Source of the DNA: Macrocybe gigantea
Lineage: Eukaryota > Basidiomycota > Agaricomycetes > Agaricales > Callistosporiaceae
Direction of reading: 5' to 3'
Length of the DNA stretch: 64,000 bases
NCBI GenBank assembly: GCA_011319805.1
Contig: SJRY01000258.1
Location: 186,001 to 250,000, forward strand
The position numbers were made by a program, and so were the translations under genes. Below the pieces are notes generated by a model. That model was given only the letters and a program-made list of their open reading frames with translations. It had not been told where the DNA came from and did no database searches. Position 1 is the stretch's first letter. Every line of letters begins with the position of its first letter. This document shows, piece after piece, positions 14,056 through 25,218 of the stretch.

Positions 14056-15713
14056 ATGACCACTCTCGAAGAGAAGTATGATCTTATCACGCGGAGGTTG
14101 CAGGAGGTCCTGGGCAGCGACTCAATTAAGGCCATCTTAACAGAGGGCAGGACGTTAAAAGGCTATTGGGGTATTGTCCTCCTTTCATCCTTTGCATGTA
14201 TTGTTTCGTACTTGTCTCAACGCCAAACGGACAGGAACTGCACCCACCGGCCGACGTATGTTTTCTTAACCGATCCCGACCTGGAAGCCCCTGATTTGAC
14301 AAACTTTGTTATCCAGCCCACATAGGGTACTATGTCCCTTTGACGAAGATTGCAGATTTTTTGAGAGCAGGCGTGGAAGTAAGTTATTCCATTTTCTATC
14401 TGGTTGAATGGTGCAGCCAACTCAATTCTCAATTTCCAGATGAAAATTCTGCTAGCAGGTTGTGTTCATGCCACGATAAAATATAACTAGACTAACCAGC
14501 GCTTTTAAAGATCTTCATGCATTTTTAGATAACCTTAAAGCACCTCTGGAGCTTGTGACACACCGAACAAATTACTACAAGCACGTCCTTTTGGCCGTAT
14601 TCAGATCTCTTGGCATCCCAACATCAAAACTCATCTTCGTCGAAGGCTCATCTTACCAGCTATCAAAAGAATACAATCTAGACAATTACAAGCTTTGCAC
14701 CACAGTCACTGAGCACGATGCCAAGAAGGCAGGCGCGGAAGTCGTGAAACAAGTGGAAAGCCCGCTTCTGAGCGGCCTGTTATACCCTGGACTTCAAGCT
14801 CTTGATGAGCAATACTTGGGGGTGGATTTCCAATTTGGCGGTGTAGATCAGGTGAGTGGTCGTGGTGTCATCTGTGCTTGCGTTGAACTCATGACGACTT
14901 TCAGCGGAAAATTTTCACCATGGCAGAGCTCTACCTGCCACGCATAGGCTATGCTAAGCGCGCCCACCTTATGAACGCGATGGTTCCTGGTCTTTCAGGC
15001 GGCAAAATGTCGTCCTCGGACCCCAACTCCAAAATCGACTTTTTGGACTCGCCCGAACAAGTGCGCAAGAAGATCAAGGCCGCGTTTTGCGAGGAAGGGA
15101 ATGTGGAGGATAACGGGGCTTTTATTCGTCCAGTCTGTGCTCATTCCGATCAGCCAGCTGCGAATCAGTAGACTCAAGGGCGATGCGGCGCTTGAACCTT
15201 TTGCTGAGGGCGAGGAAGAGAGCCACAAGCCGTTTGTGGCGGAGGGCGCACCTGAAGGCACCCTTTTTTCGATTGAGCGGGACGCCAAGTTTGGCGGATC
15301 GCTACATTACGCTTCGTTCGAGGAGCTGAAGAACGATTTCGCGTCAAAGACGCTACACCCGAAGGATCTGAAGACGGCGGTCGCTAATGCTATTGTTAGC
15401 CTCCTCGAGCCTGTGCAGAAGGCATTCAAGGAGAACGAGGAGTGGCAGAAGGTCGAGAAACTGGCCTATCCGGATCCCAATGCAAAACCAGAAAAGAAAA
15501 AGAAGAAGGTCCGTGATATCATGTTTCGCTTGTGGACTTTCACCTAGAATGTATATCTTTGCACAGGAGAAGGTCTACCACCCACCACCCCCGGGAAAGG
15601 GTAGAAATGCGAGAGTTGCAGCTGATCAAGTGGACGGTACAGTGACTGCTGCTACCCCAGCGGCTCCACCCATTGCGAACGAGTCCGTAAAACCACCACA
15701 AGAATCGGCGTAG
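14056..15713 (+). CDS. TYS1: Cytosolic tyrosyl-tRNA synthetase
   Basis: Class I aminoacyl-tRNA synthetase that charges tRNA-Tyr. Seven exons: 14056-14170, 14235-14255, 14317-14378, 14440-14458, 14511-14851, 14905-15508, 15567-15713; exons 2 and 4 are only 21 and 19 nt. The HIGH-class motif is split by introns (GRPHIGYYVP), and the KMSKS-class loop reads [13 protein letters not shown], as in eukaryotic TyrRS. Exons sum to 1309 nt, one too many: GGGG at 15115-15118 should be GGG, which turns EDNG-A-FIRP into [16 protein letters not shown]. Corrected length is 435 residues. The C terminus carries a Lys-rich stretch and a [11 protein letters not shown] tail with no EMAP-type domain. The start at 14056 ([10 protein letters not shown]) follows a CACC context. 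Confidence 0.96.
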
Positions 15714-17118
15714 GCCTGTAGCCATATATCCTGTGATTGTTTGCTGTCCATCTGGTGTATTTTTGTTTTCATTACTTGCATTCTAGTCCTTATTTCCGAC
15801 CAGCACTTGGTAACAGATGACGCTTAGTTTGGAACAGTGGAGGGAGGGCTGAGAGGCATTTAGGCTATATTCAAGTCTTACTGTTATGGATTTGCTGAAA
15901 GAACGTCATGAATGACGTCCCGGGTGGGCGAATAGGTCTTCAGTACAAATGTGACTTTCACACGTACGCTTTCGCCGACTGGGCTGGCCACCCGTTGATA
16001 GCTCTCTGGGCTTCGTCAGCGAAGATGCCAGGAGGCATACCGACGATCGGCATTCACATCTTCAAGTCTTTCTAGCCACAAGCAGCTTGATATCCGATCC
16101 CATTTCTGAATGACTATTCGTGCTCTCATTTGTCAACAACTGTAGACGTCCATTGAAAATGGTGATGGAGTCTGGACCCATTTTTTCCCAAAAGAGGACA
16201 GGTTCTGGATTTTATCACGTGCCTAGATGCCTTCTAAGATGGTCGCCTTCGCGCACCCTGGCTGGCACTCAGTTGTCGACGTCGTGTATAAAGTAGGTCA
16301 TTGATTGATATATATATGTATTTAATACAAAGTTAATCGTGAACTCAAGAACACCATGCAAAACTGGATAACATCCGACTTGACTCTGGTAAAGTCACAA
16401 AGCAAATACATTCTCGGCTGATGCCTCGGTGATGAGCGATGCAAGGACGACCTTGGTAAGAGTCGACACGACGCCTTGGTAATTAAATGGCAAAATCCGT
16501 CATAATCGTAATGACTGGTAGATCCGGCTAGACCGACCTCGATATTACAACTGTTCAAAATCTTTATATTTGTGCAACTCTAGGTTACGACTCATGCTTG
16601 CCCAGATTATATAATACACTGCCAGAGAATAAGAGAACCAAAGCCAAAGAAAAATACACCCAAGACGTAATAGTGTATGAGACATGCCAGACAATGAATT
16701 ACATTACTTCGGATCAGTTCCCGTAGTCGCACAGCTTTGAATGTAGCTGTGCAATGCCGCTTGGTCGTGAGAAGTCTAACCATTGCCCCGTGTGCTGGAT
16801 GGTGATACTCCCTGGGGATGAGGGTAGAGGGGTGGGTGCGTCTGTACATGGTTGGGGATTGGGAAGGAGACGGAGATCGAGTAAGATTGCGCCCTACAAG
16901 GCCGTTATGGCGTTGACGTCTTCCGTCGCATTGTTCAGGTTCGAGGCCGATGCCGGCAGAGCGGGTACGCGCTACGGTGATGGCGACGCGTCGGACCAGC
17001 CCGCGAGATAAATAATGCCATAGGACGGACCCACGCTTGATTCTCTCACTTTCCTCGCTATCTTTACCACCGTTCGTTCATGCGAAATTCCACTTCTATC
17101 TTGTTTCGGTGGTGATGG
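15714..17118. other. Intergenic, nothing supported
   Basis: AT-rich sequence with only short unsupported frames. The 3' side (about 16,600-16,850, minus strand) has a frame ending in a hydrophobic stretch, but with no recognisable domain and no link to a gene. Confidence 0.45.
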
Positions 17119-17784
17119 CTAGGGGCGGGAGGCTCTGGTGCTCTTCACGGATCGAGGCCGCGCTGGAGACGACTGTCGACGACGACCAGGAGAATGATCC
17201 AAAAGAGGATCGGGATTGTATGGAGTGCGTCGAGGGCGCTTGCGACGTGCAGCGCGTGGCGGTCGATGAGGGCCGGAAGACCCAGAGGACGGACGGCGGG
17301 AGGAAGAACTCGACACAGCATCAGATGCAGGAACCTGCCGTGCGGGGCGACGGGATCGGGAAGTGGCGAACGCGGCGTCTTGACGTTGGAAGGAGGTCCT
17401 CGTAGAAAGCGTTGGCATGGGAAGTGCAGAAAAGAGAGTGACAGACGCGTCGAGAGTGCCACTGCGCTCTCTCGGGTAGGCAGACGGAAGGGCCGCGAAA
17501 GGGGAGGTCGCCGTGCGATCTAAGTCGCTGAGTGGGGATCTGAGCCGACCACGATAATTCGTCCACCCATTTGTTGGGACACTTAAGAGGGCAGAGGTGA
17601 AGATGGACGAGCTCAGCGGCGATGGGCGAATCAAGAGTGGCGAACTGGACTCTGGGACGGGAGTGGAACTGTGGACTGTGTGATCCTCGACGTAGTGAAC
17701 GACATTGCTCGTTTTCACGGCAGCGGACTGCGGCGGGGACTCGATGACAACATCCGGCAGGGGGCTCTGAGGAGGGCGGCTCAT
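17119..17784 (-). CDS. Ser/Pro/Arg-rich hypothetical protein, frame uncertain
   Basis: A 221-codon frame on the minus strand starts MSRPPQSPLPDVVIESPPQS. Its second half is low-complexity Ser/Arg and looks non-natural. An overlapping frame at 17462-17145 reads more like protein and ends with a membrane-like stretch, HTIPILFWIILLVVVDSRL. The true product may therefore join the first half of one frame to the second half of the other, by a missed intron or a one-base error. No family was recognised. Confidence 0.3.
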   Translation of the reverse strand: MSRPPQSPLPDVVIESPPQSAAVKTSNVVHYVEDHTVHSSTPVPESSSPLLIRPSPLSSSIFTSALLSVPTNGWTNYRGRLRSPLSDLDRTATSPFAALPSAYPRERSGTLDASVTLFSALPMPTLSTRTSFQRQDAAFATSRSRRPARQVPASDAVSSSSSRRPSSGSSGPHRPPRAARRKRPRRTPYNPDPLLDHSPGRRRQSSPARPRSVKSTRASRP

Positions 17785-19913
17785 CGAGAGCAGGCAAGAG
17801 TAAAACGGGCCGCTTCATGTCAGATTGCACTAAGATTACAGGAAATCATCGGTCAAATGTTTCAGGAAGCTCGGGGGAAAAAAATCCGGGCTGGAAAAAA
17901 TGAAAGGACGGCTGTGCTCACACTGGGTGTCAGATACGAGTATGGATGCCATTGTTATCGCACAAGTGGCCGTCTTTGTGTCGTGATAGAAGCAAAAAGA
18001 ACCATTGCATAGGCTGAACGACCTTAAGTATCAGTGCAGACGGGCGGGAGAGCGACCTAGATCGCCGTCAGGGGTTGCGCGTGGAGACCCAGATCCTGTC
18101 CCGAACGCGTCCTTGTGTTCGAGATGATCACGCTTCCAGGCAGCGGCTGTCCGAGGCATACATGCAGAGGATTACTGGCTACATATGGCCGAGGGTACTT
18201 GCCGCCGGAGCCAGACTTACGATGGCTAAGCAGATGGTACAGCATGGTGCAAAGCCTTGCTGCGGTGTATGGTTCCGTTTGGATTCCAAGTTCAGGACCG
18301 ATAGCGTGCCGGAAAGGAAGGACGGGTATCGAATGCTGGAAATAGGACCTTCTGGACCATCCCCTGCGAGCAAATTTACAGAGCACACGTCCCATGTCTA
18401 GGAGACAGCTGCATTGACGCGACGGAACGCGGGGAGGCTGGCCCCCTTGAATGCGCTCACGGGTTCCTGGTCATTAGTGATGGCATATACCTAGTCATAT
18501 AGCACTAGGGCAGTGCATAAAGAGTGACCCGAGAATGTGTATGGCCCTACAGACAGCTTGCAAATGATGAGAGCGATCGTCTGCTCATCGCATACACGTC
18601 CTTTCTCTGTTACGCCCAGTCGCGCCCAGACGCGTTTTGGAGCAATACAGTTTCAGCCTGCGATCAAAGGCTCTGAATCACCTATTCTAGAATCTCGATC
18701 GCCATTTAAGGGGTTTGCTCGTCTGCTATGAGGGTGAGTGGGAACTGGACCTGTAATAAGAACGACCAGACCTGAAGCACGTCAACGGTCTGCCAGTCAC
18801 TGTGGCGAAATGCTTGCTGGACTAGATCACCGTTGGTCGTATTTGCGACTATGAACATTAATCATTCTCCGCCTAGACCGCGGAAATTCAAAAAAAAACA
18901 AAAAAAAAAAAAAACAATGACATCAAATACACCACATCAACCTGGGTATCCAGGTGTTCATCGATGCATCAGTAAAAGATAATGCAATAGCTTTTGCTGA
19001 AATGTATTCCAGCCTTGCATTATATCTCAATCATCTTCGGCGGATGATTATATATCGATTATACCTAGGGACTCTGACTCTTTCAAAACGGGTGCATGTC
19101 GTCCAATTTAGAAGCATATGACGTTTATGATTAATATTACTTTTCAAGAAGTTTAGGCGTGGGATGGAAGATAAATCGATAAAGTCGGAGGCATTCCGCG
19201 CCGATGACAGCGTGAAGTAGGAACTATGACCATGAGATCATGTAGTGTCATATAAGCTCAACTTCGGTATTGGTGAAGTTATTACCTATCGAATATTAGG
19301 GCTGGAGGCCCTTCGCGATTGGGTCTCAAGTGGACGTGGCCGAAAACGTGGAGGTGATCTGGAAAGCAGACTGTCAATGGCCGAGCCACATTCTCCGTGT
19401 TCTTTTGCTGTGGCGTTTGGCATGGCAAGTCAGCGTAAGCTTAAGAGATTACATCTGGGAACTGGGGCACCACTCCATACATTCGTATCCTTATTTCTGG
19501 TGGTGATGGCGATATTCTGAAATCCCCGATAGCTCGGCACCATTTATAGTGTGAAGGGTCGGTGCGCCAAAGGACATGACAATTCTCTTGTCATGTCCAT
19601 TATCGGCGAGCGTCTATGGATACTTTCGCCTTTTCGAGCCATAGGAACAGGGACTGTCTCTATATTACAATGTGTCTGCAACATCATGAATGATGCGGTG
19701 TAAGCTAAGCATATCAGAAGCATGCCAGAAGGGGAGGTTGATGGTGCGTTAGAATGCAAACATATGAGGGCATTAAGCAGGTTATAACAGCGGTGCGACC
19801 ATCCTACAGTCCAAATGTGGAATCTCCAGACAACTGAAAGGGGAAGGGAAATAATGCAGCAACATGGGAAAAGTGAGGGGTTCGGGGATACGTGGATCCG
19901 AACGAATAGAGAC
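17785..19913. other. Gene-poor interval
   Basis: About 2.1 kb with no supported gene. It includes an A-rich simple tract at about 18,890-18,916. Several short frames lack motifs. The last part is the 3' flank of the DnaJ-X gene on the minus strand. Confidence 0.45.
18890..18916. repeat. Poly(A)-rich simple repeat
   Basis: Nearly pure A tract interrupted by two C residues. No retroposon body with target-site duplication could be tied to it by eye, so it is simple low-complexity DNA. Confidence 0.7.
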
Positions 19914-21692
19914 TCATCGTCCATCCCGGGCACGGCTGGCCTTTGTCTCGACCCGAACGTACTCGCTCTCGTCCGGATGAGGAAAATCGTCTTTCTTCGC
20001 ACCCATATAGGCCTCACCAAGGATCTGGAGGGCTATAGCTCTGAGTTGGGCCTTGTCGCGGCTGATGTTTGGATCCCCGAGCACGGTATCGCAAACTTCA
20101 CGAAGGACGGATTCAATCTCAAGCTTCGTTCCCTATAGGACGATACTCACGAGTGAGTTGCGGAGAAAATGCAAATTAGAGGAAAGGAATACCCACCTTG
20201 AACAATGCCTGGAGACCTTTTTCCGCAGCTTGCTCCTCCAATTTTTTCTTCTCCTCTGGGCTGAGGTTTCCGGCCTTTTCAGCGGCTTGGATCTGATCGA
20301 AGACAGATTTGAGTTCGATCGCCGAACGCAACGTCGAGACCCTGGTAGAACAAGTCAATTAATCAGTCGTTCCGGCGGCGGGAGATGATGAGGAAGGAAG
20401 AGACGAACGTTTCGCTGAAAACGTGGTATTTGCCCTGTACGTTATGCAGCCAGCCCCCGACACCGAAAAGCGTCTGATTTGTAGCAAGGTGGTGTTTGGC
20501 TTTGGCAATATACACGAAACCAATCGCATGTAGTAATTCAACGCCATAGGATTCGCGCTTCAGTTCTCTGAGCAAAGAGCAAAGTCAGGAGTTTCATCTG
20601 GCCGAGACCAGTTACACTTACTCCGCTTCCAATTCGGATATCGTTCTCCAACTCTTCGTCACGTCTGGATCGTTGGGCCCGGTCGCGGACTCAGTGAAGA
20701 TACCGAGCTTTCGCTCAAGGTTTTCGACAAGCTTTTGAACACGCTCTTTTCGCGCCGCTGCTTTCTGTCGAAAATAATCAAAATATATTCATCAATGGAA
20801 TGCATGCGCTTTTGTCCCATGCTTACTTCGGCTGCCTTTTTCCGCTCTCGTTCTTCCTTCTGCGCCTTTTCTTCGTCGGTCAAAATCTCGCGTCCCTTCG
20901 AATCCCGTAACCGTTTACCGTCCCCTTCGCCTTCCGCCTCGTCAGCTTCCTGCAAGGCCGCTTTCATATCGTGAGCCAGACTAATATTGCCAATAATCGG
21001 CGTAAACCGCTCTCCTCCAAATATGGCACCGAAAACTTCTTCTGGATCGACAAAGCCTCCTTCTGGCGCGCTCTCCTTAGGACCAAACTCATTATACTTC
21101 TTCCGCAGTGTTTCGTCTGAAAGGGTTTGATAAGCGATGGCGATCTCCTTGAACCGTTCTTCGGCGCGTGGATCATCTGGGTTCTTGTCTGGGTGGTGTT
21201 TGATAGCCAGCCGGCCTTGATTGAGCAAAGGGCTACGATGAGCATGAGTAGGAAGGATACAATAAGACATACGATAAGCTTTCTTGATGTCCTCCGTCGT
21301 AGCATTAACGGGAACTCCCAAAATGTCATAATATCCAGTCTCCAAAGGACGCTCTTGCGTGCCAATCTTTCTCGTTCTCTGCGGCTTGGTGCCCCCGCAC
21401 TGCCCTGACTCGAAGACGATGGCTGATGTCCCGCACCGCCGAATCCGTTCGGTATGCTCTTTGCACTCCCGGCGAGATGTATAGTCGAAGATGACGGTAC
21501 TTGCCCGGGATAGAAGGCATGCGAAAAGACGGTCTGGCAGGAGAAACACCGGACTTGGAGCAGCGTCCCAGGTCGAGGCTGCGGTGTCGGTGCAGGAAAC
21601 TCGAGAGGCGTGCTACATGTTAGATTGCTGCATGTCGTCGCTATATGAGGCTGTAGTGGCCTCGACTGGATAATTGGATACGACGAGCTCAT
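19914..21692 (-). CDS. J-domain protein with DnaJ-X domain (CAJ1/DjpA type)
   Basis: Hsp40 co-chaperone that stimulates Hsp70 ATPase. Minus-strand exons: 21692-21273, 21215-20827, 20764-20622, 20567-20409, 20341-20197, 20132-19914. In order it has a Ser-rich N terminus with a Cys-rich segment (TCSNLTC..QVRCFSC, perhaps a zinc ribbon), the J domain ([11 protein letters not shown], then HHPDKN with the essential HPD), an acidic linker, and the DnaJ-X domain ([16 protein letters not shown], then [17 protein letters not shown]). Exons sum to 1475 nt, one short. A T3 run at 21368-21370 (AAA on the coding strand) needs one more base to join the N-terminal part to [17 protein letters not shown]. Corrected length is 491 residues. 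The start could also be the ATG at 21722. Confidence 0.9.
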
Positions 21693-22267
21693 CGTTTTAC
21701 TAGGCAGTTGCGCCGCTTCCAAACCTCAGATTTGAGTTTGCGTCTAAGGTCACGTGCCAACCTGTTGCAGACCACCAAGCGGTGGCAATTCCATGCTTTC
21801 TGCGTCTGGACCTGCAACCGCTCACGACCTTTTGACGCAACTTGGCTCGAATCGGAAGGTTTAACTCGTTTTTGGGACAAAGTAAAGATGCCGTGTATGG
21901 CTTCTTACTTAGGGACTGGCTTGTCTGCACGCGAAGAACGGACCTAGTCTATGCCCCAGGTTGCCATGAATTGCATTGCATTGATTCTAAAAGGACACCA
22001 GTTTCCTTCTGTTCTTTATCGAATCCACGCTTTTTGGCTTGATTATTGGTCTCAGTGATGCGATTCGCGAGGTATAACCGAGATCTACGCGGCTACTCCA
22101 AGTTCTCAATCACGACCCTCCTTTTCTGCTTTGCCAAACGGACCGCATATTACCGTTTCTCGACAGTGTCCCAATTCCCGGCCCGCCAGGACATCGTCCT
22201 ACGATAGATCATTGCATATAAGGACGTCAGTGAAGCGCTGTTGTTCCAGCTCAAGACGACCTGCAAT

Positions 22268-23271
22268 ATGTTCAAACCTGTTGTTATTTTCTTGGGCGTC
22301 CTGACTGCCCTAGCTGCCGGACATGGCATTGTAACTACCCCGGTTCCCAGAGCTGTAAGCAATGCTTTGAGGATATCGTCTCCGTTCTGACTTTCGACCG
22401 AAGCTCGGGCCTGCCGCCTTGGCTGCCTGTGGTACTGCTGCCTATAACGTCTTGAAGTCCGGTTCGTCCTCTCATATATATCCTATTGGGTTCTTTTTAA
22501 ACCTGGAATTTAACAGACAAGTATGGCCCTGTAAGTTTGAGAGCCGTTCTTCTCCGAGAATGTCAAAGATTGCTCATAATGGATAATGATGTGTGTTTCA
22601 GATCGAAAACGCCGCCAACAAAGTCGACTCTGGTTATAATGCCGTGGCTTGTCATCTTTACTTCTGTCGCGGTATGCAGGTATGTTAATTGGACTCGGTG
22701 GTTTCGTTGCCCCATGTTGCTTAATGTGTGACAGATCGAAGATAACCTCTCTAATACCAGAGTCTACACGCCTGGGACCGTCGTTCCGTTCCATATTGAC
22801 ATCGAAGCTCGCCACACCGGCAGAGCCGTAAGACTTCATTGTTTTGGTCCGAGTCCGCGCTCACAACTGCTCTCTGTATGTCTCGGCCATTTAGAACGTA
22901 TCTATCGTAGGTTTTTCAAAGCTGCAGATAACGTCCCGTCGTCCCGCCGACATTGAAATCCTCACAGGTCAATCTGGCAATACAAAGGACCATAGGCTCT
23001 CCTCTCTTCAATTGGCCTGTGTATACAAACAACTCTCTAGGCCCTCCTGATTGGCCAAAGAATGAAAGTGCGTCACATATGGCAATACACGCATTGTTTA
23101 TCTCTTATTGGCCTTTTATGCTGTTCCATGCCTCTAGCTGACTTCAGTATCACTATACCCGACCTCGGCACTCAGTGCGCCAAAGCTGGAGCTTGCGCAA
23201 TTCAGTGGTGGTGGTACGCATATAGTAACAATCAGACGTACGAGAGCTGTGTAGACTTCACTACTTCTTGA
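22268..23271 (+). CDS. Secreted LPMO-like copper-binding protein (chitin-binding type-4 / PF03067 type)
   Basis: Eight exons: 22268-22354, 22404-22461, 22517-22530, 22602-22679, 22735-22827, 22895-22906, 22968-23067, 23138-23271; the total of 576 nt is in frame and gives 191 residues. Exons 3 and 6 are micro-exons of 14 and 12 nt. A signal peptide of 18 residues (MFKPVVIFLGVLTALAAG) ends exactly before HGIVTTPVPR, so the mature protein begins with His, the copper-brace hallmark of lytic polysaccharide monooxygenases. Later conserved pieces are GPAALAACG, HLYFCRGMQ, PGTVVPFHIDIEARHTG, and CAIQWWWYAYSNNQTYESCVDF. The family fits basidiomycete chitin-binding type-4 proteins. Oxidative activity and substrate are inferred from the fold only. 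Confidence 0.85.
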
Positions 23272-25218
23272 GTTCTTCCTCGTCCCTGTTTCTGTCCTAT
23301 CATGATGTTCTTTTGTTATCAATTTTTGCGAAAAGGTTTTACCCTCATATCGCTTCACGATTGCCATGACTTCCCCTTCCAAGGAGAAATGATTGATTGC
23401 AGCAATATCGGACGCCTAAAGAAGCCGTCTGATAGGCTAATTCGTCGCCAACAATCCGAGGTTTTGTATTCGTAAGAAAGCTATCTGCTCTACTTTATTT
23501 CTTTTGTGTCTTGAAACCGGAGTCGCCAAGCATTCTGCAATGAACATCTTCACCGGATAGCCAGATTATAGAACACTGAGTGATGAAATACAAAGCCTCC
23601 ATAGTCAGTATTTCCATGCGACACGCGAGACGTTCAGCATACGTTCCGGTCCGTTCGTGAGAATGCAAATGAAGGCTCGCGTTTTGCCCTTTGATAAGAC
23701 GTCCCACTCGAGTTTCATGGAGAATGCAGTCGGAGATAATCGTCGTGACAACTTCGACATCCGACCTGGTATTACCACGGTGTACAGAGCTTTAAGCCAA
23801 GGGATCTTGACAAGGTTCCTAAGCGCGCATATTGTCGTACCCTATAGCTAAGCTGATTTTCGAACCTATTATGCGCTGCTGACTGGGTAATGCGACGATG
23901 AGTGAAAGAAAACTTCGCCTCTTGCGAGAGTCGCAACTTGTTCCGGTTGTGACCCAGAGGACATGGTCTGTGTTGGGATCACCTAGCCTCCGAACTATGA
24001 TGGGTCAAGGTATATACGGAGTTCGACCCGCATCACGGAGAGATCACAAGCGAATCCACCAAGGCACAACGAGAATTAACGCAAGAGGAGGCAAGATATT
24101 CCCATTGACACCTTGGCTTTTGAATTCCGTGATCGTGGACACAAAGATATCACCCCTTGCTGGAATGATACCTGGGTCCCGTCTATCCGAACTCTGACCT
24201 GCGCTGCCGGAGAATAGAAAAACATTCACCAGAAGGAAAAGTGACTAACCTTTCAAATCGATGCAAGACCGTCCCGCCCAGGCCAGGGCTTAATCTCTAG
24301 GATAAGACTAAAGGAGATCTTTGACATTTTCATGAATCGTCTGTCTTGCAAAATGACGTGAAATGACATCCAGCGTCGACTGTGAGAAGTCCTGAACATT
24401 CGGCCCTCTAGGCGTATCGAAGAATCGACATTCGCTGATCCGGGAGGTTCGCGAGTTTGATTGTCGGAACAAATGCGATGTCGCGAATCCAGTTGCGATG
24501 ACGGTGATACGTCGACCACAGGTAACCTTTGAATGGACATTCGACGTGAAGAGCCTTTGGGGTTAAGAGAATCGCATCCCAAGGCCAAGAAGTTATTTTA
24601 TCCCAGGAGAAAACCGGTGCCGTTATAAGTGTGCAACGGACAAGCGTTAATCCTTGGCATCAAGCCACCTGAAGTAACAATTATCGAGGGGAGTTTGACA
24701 GGTCGAAACACGGATTTGGTCTCGTCCGCGGGAACAAGGTGACCCCTGCATGATTGTTGAGAAATTCAATCATATGGGTTGAAAGAGAGCGAATTCCGTT
24801 GGCAATCCTTGCTGAATTAAATAGCATAGATATGTTTTCAGCTATTCAGGAGATTAATCGATTAATGGCCAACTGCACCGTACAGACCAGGGAGAAAATT
24901 TGTTTTATCGTGTTTGCATTCGTTCATCTTCTCCGATCATCGTCAGCCTGAGGCAACACATTCATGTTCAACCAATTTGCCCCGAAACTACACATGGTAG
25001 CTCAGCATATGTATGGGAATCGATCTAGGAACGACTTGACCCATTTTCGCTGTACTGGTGAACTCCACATAGCAATCGTGCCTCAAACTAGGCGCTCAAA
25101 ATACACATCATTGGGTGAATGCATTTTTCGCGTAGCCTGGGTCCATCAACAAATATAAGCCAATTTCCGGTCTGTTTCTGCCCAGGGAACCTTTCCTACT
25201 CTCCCACCTCGGCGAAAG
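23272..25218. other. Gene-poor interval
   Basis: Almost 2 kb with only short frames. No splice-consistent gene, repeat or RNA was recognised. The right end is the promoter region of the MFS permease. Confidence 0.45.

Noticed and set aside
18890..18916. A-rich tract as the tail of a LINE or SINE
   Set aside because: No recognisable body upstream or target-site duplication around it.
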